Source of the DNA: Trema orientale
Taxonomy: Eukaryota > Streptophyta > Magnoliopsida > Rosales > Cannabaceae
Reading direction: 5' to 3'
DNA: 64,000 bases
NCBI GenBank assembly: GCA_002914845.1
Contig: JXTC01000379.1
Span: 226,909 to 290,908, forward strand
Position numbers and translations under genes: made by a program. The notes below the pieces were generated by a model, which was given only the letters and a program-made list of their open reading frames with translations, did no database searches and had not been told where the DNA came from. Of this stretch, positions 60,890 through 64,000 are shown piece after piece. Every line of letters begins with the position of its first letter. Within the stretch, counting starts at the first letter, position 1.

Positions 60890-61191
60890 TGGGTTAGGGG
60901 TCTGCCTCCAACGGGTAGACCCAAGAGGGTCTGCGTATAGTGTGCAGGTGCAGAGGGGTCTGTTTCCAACGGGCAGACCCAAGATGGGGAGGTCTGCCTC
61001 CAACGGGCAGACCCAAGATGATCTGCGTATAATGAGCAGACGTAGTGGGGGTCTGCTTCCAACGGGCAGACCGAAGATGGTCTGCGCATAATGAGCAGAC
61101 ATAGTGAGGGTCTGCTTCCAATAGGCAGACCCAAGATGGTCTGCGCGTAATGAGCAGACATAGTGAGGGTCTGCTTTCAACGGGCAGACCC
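60890..61191. repeat. Minisatellite, ~5 units of ~59 bp
   Basis: Each unit contains GGTCTGC(T/C)TCCAACGGGC, then AGACCCAAGATG, then GTCTGCGCATAATGAGCAGA. The second unit is shortened. GGGTCTGC and GCAGACCC within a unit are inverted, so units can form hairpins. All frames through the array, on both strands, are open because of its periodicity and should not be read as genes. Confidence 0.9.
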
Positions 61192-61452
61192 GATTGCGCG
61201 CAGCGCGACCGTTCGCTTAAGCCCCCTTTGAGGGGTGGGTCTTAATTTAGTGGCATTTTGCTGTGTTGGGGTTTCATGTGTTAGGGAACCTGTTTAGGCA
61301 GGGTCAACCGGCAGGGATGATACTCGTATGTTTCTTTGGGGCGTCGTCGAGCCCTTGGTTTGGGCGACGTTTGCCCCCGTAATACGGGTCACCAACCGGC
61401 TTTAGCTGGCCTTTTCGTACGTTGCTCGGGACGCCAGCAAGAGTCTGGTTGC
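61192..61452. other. GC-rich end of the misplaced contig, unidentified
   Basis: This has palindromic words (GCCCCCTTTGAGGGGTGGG, CGGGTCACCAACCGGC) and no supported frame. It could be part of a GC-rich LTR, but no partner is present in the window. Confidence 0.4.
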
Positions 61453-61453
61453 N
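61453..61453. other. Assembly gap (single N)
   Basis: Directly after this base the SP1L intron sequence starts again, identical in register to 59127. Confidence 0.9.
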
Positions 61454-62201
61454 CATGGACCTTAAGCTTGATAGAGATAAGAAGCTTAAATACATGTTCT
61501 GATTCTAATGTGAAGGAACAAACTATTGAGTAGGTGTGATGAAGTCTACAAATTGATTTGATGGTGTAGCTTTTAGTATCAAATCAGTCTGATTGCTGTA
61601 TGTTGCTTTAGTTAAATCATAAAATTATTTGACTGTAGCAAGAAAGTATTTAAGATGTCAGTAATCACGAGTCCATGACCTTGTGGCTAACAGGGACAAA
61701 GTTCTTGTGATAAGTTGATAATGCTTCATGATTGTTAGCTAAATCATGGTTTTTGTTTGAGTTATTCTTAAGCAATGGGCTGGATAGCTTTCATGATTAC
61801 TTATTCTCTGCGAAATTCACAATGTTTATGCTTATGCTTTTTCTTCTGCTGTAATCCACATTTCTGGTATACTATTCTTCGAAGGCAGAGAACATGGGTC
61901 GTGGAAATAGCAGCGGTGGGGGCCAAAGTTCGCTGGGTTATCTTTTTGGCAGCGGGGAGGCTCCTAGTCCCAACAAACCTGCCACAAACAATGCTCGAGC
62001 TGCACCAACTGAAGTGCCGGCCGTGACTAATGTGCCTGCTGCCAAACCTTCTCCTCAACCTGTGGATGTTGCCAAGCAGATTCCTGCTGGTATTCACAGT
62101 ACATCTTCTAACAACTACATGCGGGCTGATGGCCAGAACACTGGCAACTTCATCACAGTATGATTTTCCCTTCATGCCTGTTATTTTCCTCATACATTGC
62201 T
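61454..62201 (+). repeat. Second copy of the 748-bp block
   Basis: The counterpart of 59127-59874. This copy continues into the complete rest of the gene. Confidence 0.93.
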
Positions 62202-62602
62202 ATAGATATCCTGACTTTCTAGATTATTATTATATTTTTTTTCGAAAAGAGTTAATAATATGGATTGTGTGGATTTGATTCTTAAACAAAGCATTGAGTC
62301 TGAGCATGTAAAATTATGTTTTGTCATTTTTCGTGTTGGTGGTTAAAATATTTCTAATAATCCTCAATTCCCTTTCTCTTGTTCCTTTTAACCCAGACTG
62401 TATATTCATCTCATCGGACATATTCATCTAAAGCTACTTACCTGTTTGGCTCATATGATTTCAACTTTAGATTAGTATAACATTCATATTCATTGTTTCT
62501 TTTTTTCCCCCCTCGGTGCAGGATCGACCCTCAACTAAGGTCCACTCTGCCCCTGGTGGTGGATCTTCTCTGGGTTACCTCTTTGGTGACGGTGGTAAGT
62601 AA
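61894..62602 (+). CDS. SP1L: SPIRAL1-like microtubule-associated protein, 114 residues, two coding exons
   Basis: Coding exons are 61894-62157 (88 codons) and 62522-62602 (26 codons plus stop). The intron at 62158-62521 has a GTATGA donor and a GGTGCAG acceptor and lies in phase 0. SPIRAL1-family proteins are small plant-specific factors that bind cortical microtubules and help keep cell growth straight. The product shows the family's hallmark: near-identical motifs at both ends, GGGQSSLGYLFGSGE at residues 8-22 and GGGSSLGYLFGDGGK at the C-terminus. A Pro/Ala-rich variable middle lies between, followed by NNYMRADGQNTGNF. The length fits family members (roughly 110-120 residues). The start follows the intron acceptor GGCAG-AGAAC. 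The upstream leader exon is at about 58300-58403. Which SP1L paralogue it is cannot be decided. Confidence 0.95.
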
Positions 62603-63704
62603 GATAAGCCATCTTCACAACGGAAGTGTTTATTGATTTTTGTGGAATCGTCTTCTTTAGATGAGGCGTCGTTTTCAACTTCTTTTCATATAAATGGATA
62701 GCATCTGGACTTGTAATGTAATATATAATCTCGTGGTGGTTGTTGGGATTGTTAAATCAAAGAGCACTCTGTTTTAGATGCCTTAGACATATGCTACACA
62801 GCTATTTGTTGTGGACAAAGTGACACTTCCTAGTGCATATTCGTTGTTCACCTTCTCTGTTTAGTATGTTATGTTTGGCAATGGGGAAATCTCCCGCCTA
62901 ATGCAGTTTCTCTTTCTTCCTTCTTTCTCTTGACGCTTGTTTTTTTCTTGCTACTGAATTGGTGGTTAGGAGCTTCTCTGTTGTGATATTTTAATGATAA
63001 AAGACGATAGTGGCATTGATGTTATTAACATGTTAGAAGATGCTAGTAGAAAAAATTAGGAAAAAGAAAAGAGAGAGGAGAACTAAAAGATGTGCTTGTA
63101 CAACATTTACAGAATAGTGAGAGAACCGGAACTTTAATGAAAGCTACATTTGGTAGCCATGGCCCGTTGATAATTTCTCGAGCATGTATGATAAAAGCTA
63201 TTAAGATAGTGCCCTTGGTTTATAAGAGGAATTTGGATTGTGGTGTCGGCCAATTAGAAATTTTTGAGAGTATGACTTCTACTTGTTCCTTTTAGTCACT
63301 CTCTTCGAACTTGGAACATAGTGAGTGATTGACCGATGGTGACTATCAAGAATTTTAAGAAAATAGGGGGCCAAAATCTTCTTTTAAGCGAAATTTTCAC
63401 AAGACTTTATAACTAATTTCAGACGAGACCACTTTCTTGCAGGATGGGAGATAAACGCGTACATGTAACAAAACCAGTAAACTTTAAGCAAGATTCCCGC
63501 TGAATACAGAGAAATACTGTATCATTGACGTTATTCTGCAAGAGAAGAAAGTTACATTCCACAGTGAATAAAACAGTATTTAAAAAGCAAATTGTAACTG
63601 AGATTAATATGCTAAAACTTTTCGAACCCCAAAACGATACCTCTTGCCAACATAGCGAAGTGTATATATATATACACATATATATCTATATCTTTTTATG
63701 CTGG
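62603..63704. other. 3' untranslated region of SP1L and short intergenic region
   Basis: The SP1L 3' leader-out runs from 62603 to probably about 62730, with an AATGTAATAT word near 62716 as a possible poly(A) signal. 63000-63440 holds no supported gene. About 63440-63704 is probably the 3' untranslated region of the minus-strand gene at the right edge, including an AT-rich tract at 63661-63690. Confidence 0.5.
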
Positions 63705-64000
63705 TCAGGCTTGTTTAGGACCAGGGATTATTCCCCATTTTCTCCGCACATCCTCCAAGTCCTCATGAAAGTGCCTCTCATAATACACACACATAAGATC
63801 GGTGCACTGAGCACCAGCCCGGATGGCCCAAGGAAAGTAGTGTTGGAAGAACAATTTTCTTTGCTTCTCATTGAATCTAGCCGTGCCTCCAGTGACGGAC
63901 ATCAGACACATTGGAAGGTACATTTGCTCAAACTCAATCACCTTGAGAGCCGACTCGCCAATCAAGTTGGTGGGAAGATCAAAGAGGGTATGCCAGAAGT
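63705..64000 (-). CDS. C-terminal exon of an unidentified conserved-looking protein (partial)
   Basis: The minus-strand frame is open from the window edge to TGA at 63705-63707, about 97 residues. It begins [20 protein letters not shown] and ends [13 protein letters not shown]. Composition and codon use look like a real gene: balanced residues, no low complexity, several aromatic clusters such as [10 protein letters not shown], and the acidic/basic segment [13 protein letters not shown]. No membrane segment or catalytic motif is obvious. I do not recognise the family and give no function. It is convergent with the SP1L gene, with the two 3' ends about 1.1 kb apart. Confidence 0.7.
   Translation of the reverse strand, partial: FWHTLFDLPTNLIGESALKVIEFEQMYLPMCLMSVTGGTARFNEKQRKLFFQHYFPWAIRAGAQCTDLMCVYYERHFHEDLEDVRRKWGIIPGPKQA

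Noticed and set aside
60850-61180. Overlapping frames on both strands around 60.9-61.2 kb
   Set aside because: They are produced by the 59-bp minisatellite and change length with unit number.
59127-62602. Two tandem SPIRAL1-like genes
   Set aside because: Duplicate boundaries coincide with N gaps, there are no indels and only about 8 substitutions. Contig overlap is the better explanation.

Overview
This window is nuclear DNA from a flowering plant, most likely a eudicot. It is strongly A+T-rich (about two thirds by eye) and packed with nested plant transposable elements. The only firmly recognisable host gene is a SPIRAL1-like microtubule-associated protein near the right end. The species cannot be named from the sequence. 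Four single N positions (18054, 29376, 59875, 61453) mark scaffold joins.

Layout. 1-3373: the 5' part of a Ty1/copia-like element on the minus strand (LTR 1604-3373), with an odd GC-rich leader (about 760-1290). 5340-6732: probable decayed Athila/Tat-like LTR. 8.5-19.4 kb: a field of inverted-repeat DNA elements, including a hairpin element at 9.3-10.27 kb, a MULE at 14510-16258 with a perfect 9-bp target duplication, and a decayed relative at 16608-19400.

21294-44056: one large, decayed CACTA (En/Spm) transposon on the minus strand. It carries TNP2-type transposase pieces, a Transposase_24 (TNPA-like) region and an Ulp1-like cysteine-protease region. Two stacks of later insertions split its transposase. 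The first is a solo copia-like LTR (27593-30769) that itself contains another solo LTR (28719-30089). The second is a gag-only Athila-like element (about 31166-41836) whose 3' LTR contains a second CACTA-like element (36774-41811). The uninterrupted 5' LTR shows the empty site. 45120-49512 is another solo LTR containing a solo LTR (46397-49027).

50-58 kb: a Harbinger-type MITE, a possible minus-strand gene start with a proline run (51452-51715), a GC-rich LTR-like block (53740-54489), hAT-like sequence, and a tRNA-derived SINE with an 18-bp target duplication (55906-56061). 58.3-62.7 kb: the SPIRAL1-like gene. Its first intron and first coding exon appear twice, 748 bp each with about 8 differences and no indels, around a foreign 1577-bp contig bounded by Ns. 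This looks like two haplotypes left unmerged plus a misplaced contig, not a biological duplication. 63705-64000: the 3' coding end of an unidentified minus-strand gene that continues outside the window.

The most unusual signal is that at least four inverted-repeat elements (about 12.0, 14.5-16.3, 16.6-19.4 and 57.8-58.2 kb) carry internal degenerate arrays of the same short words (GTTAC, GGTAAC, GGTATC). This suggests one structural class of element.
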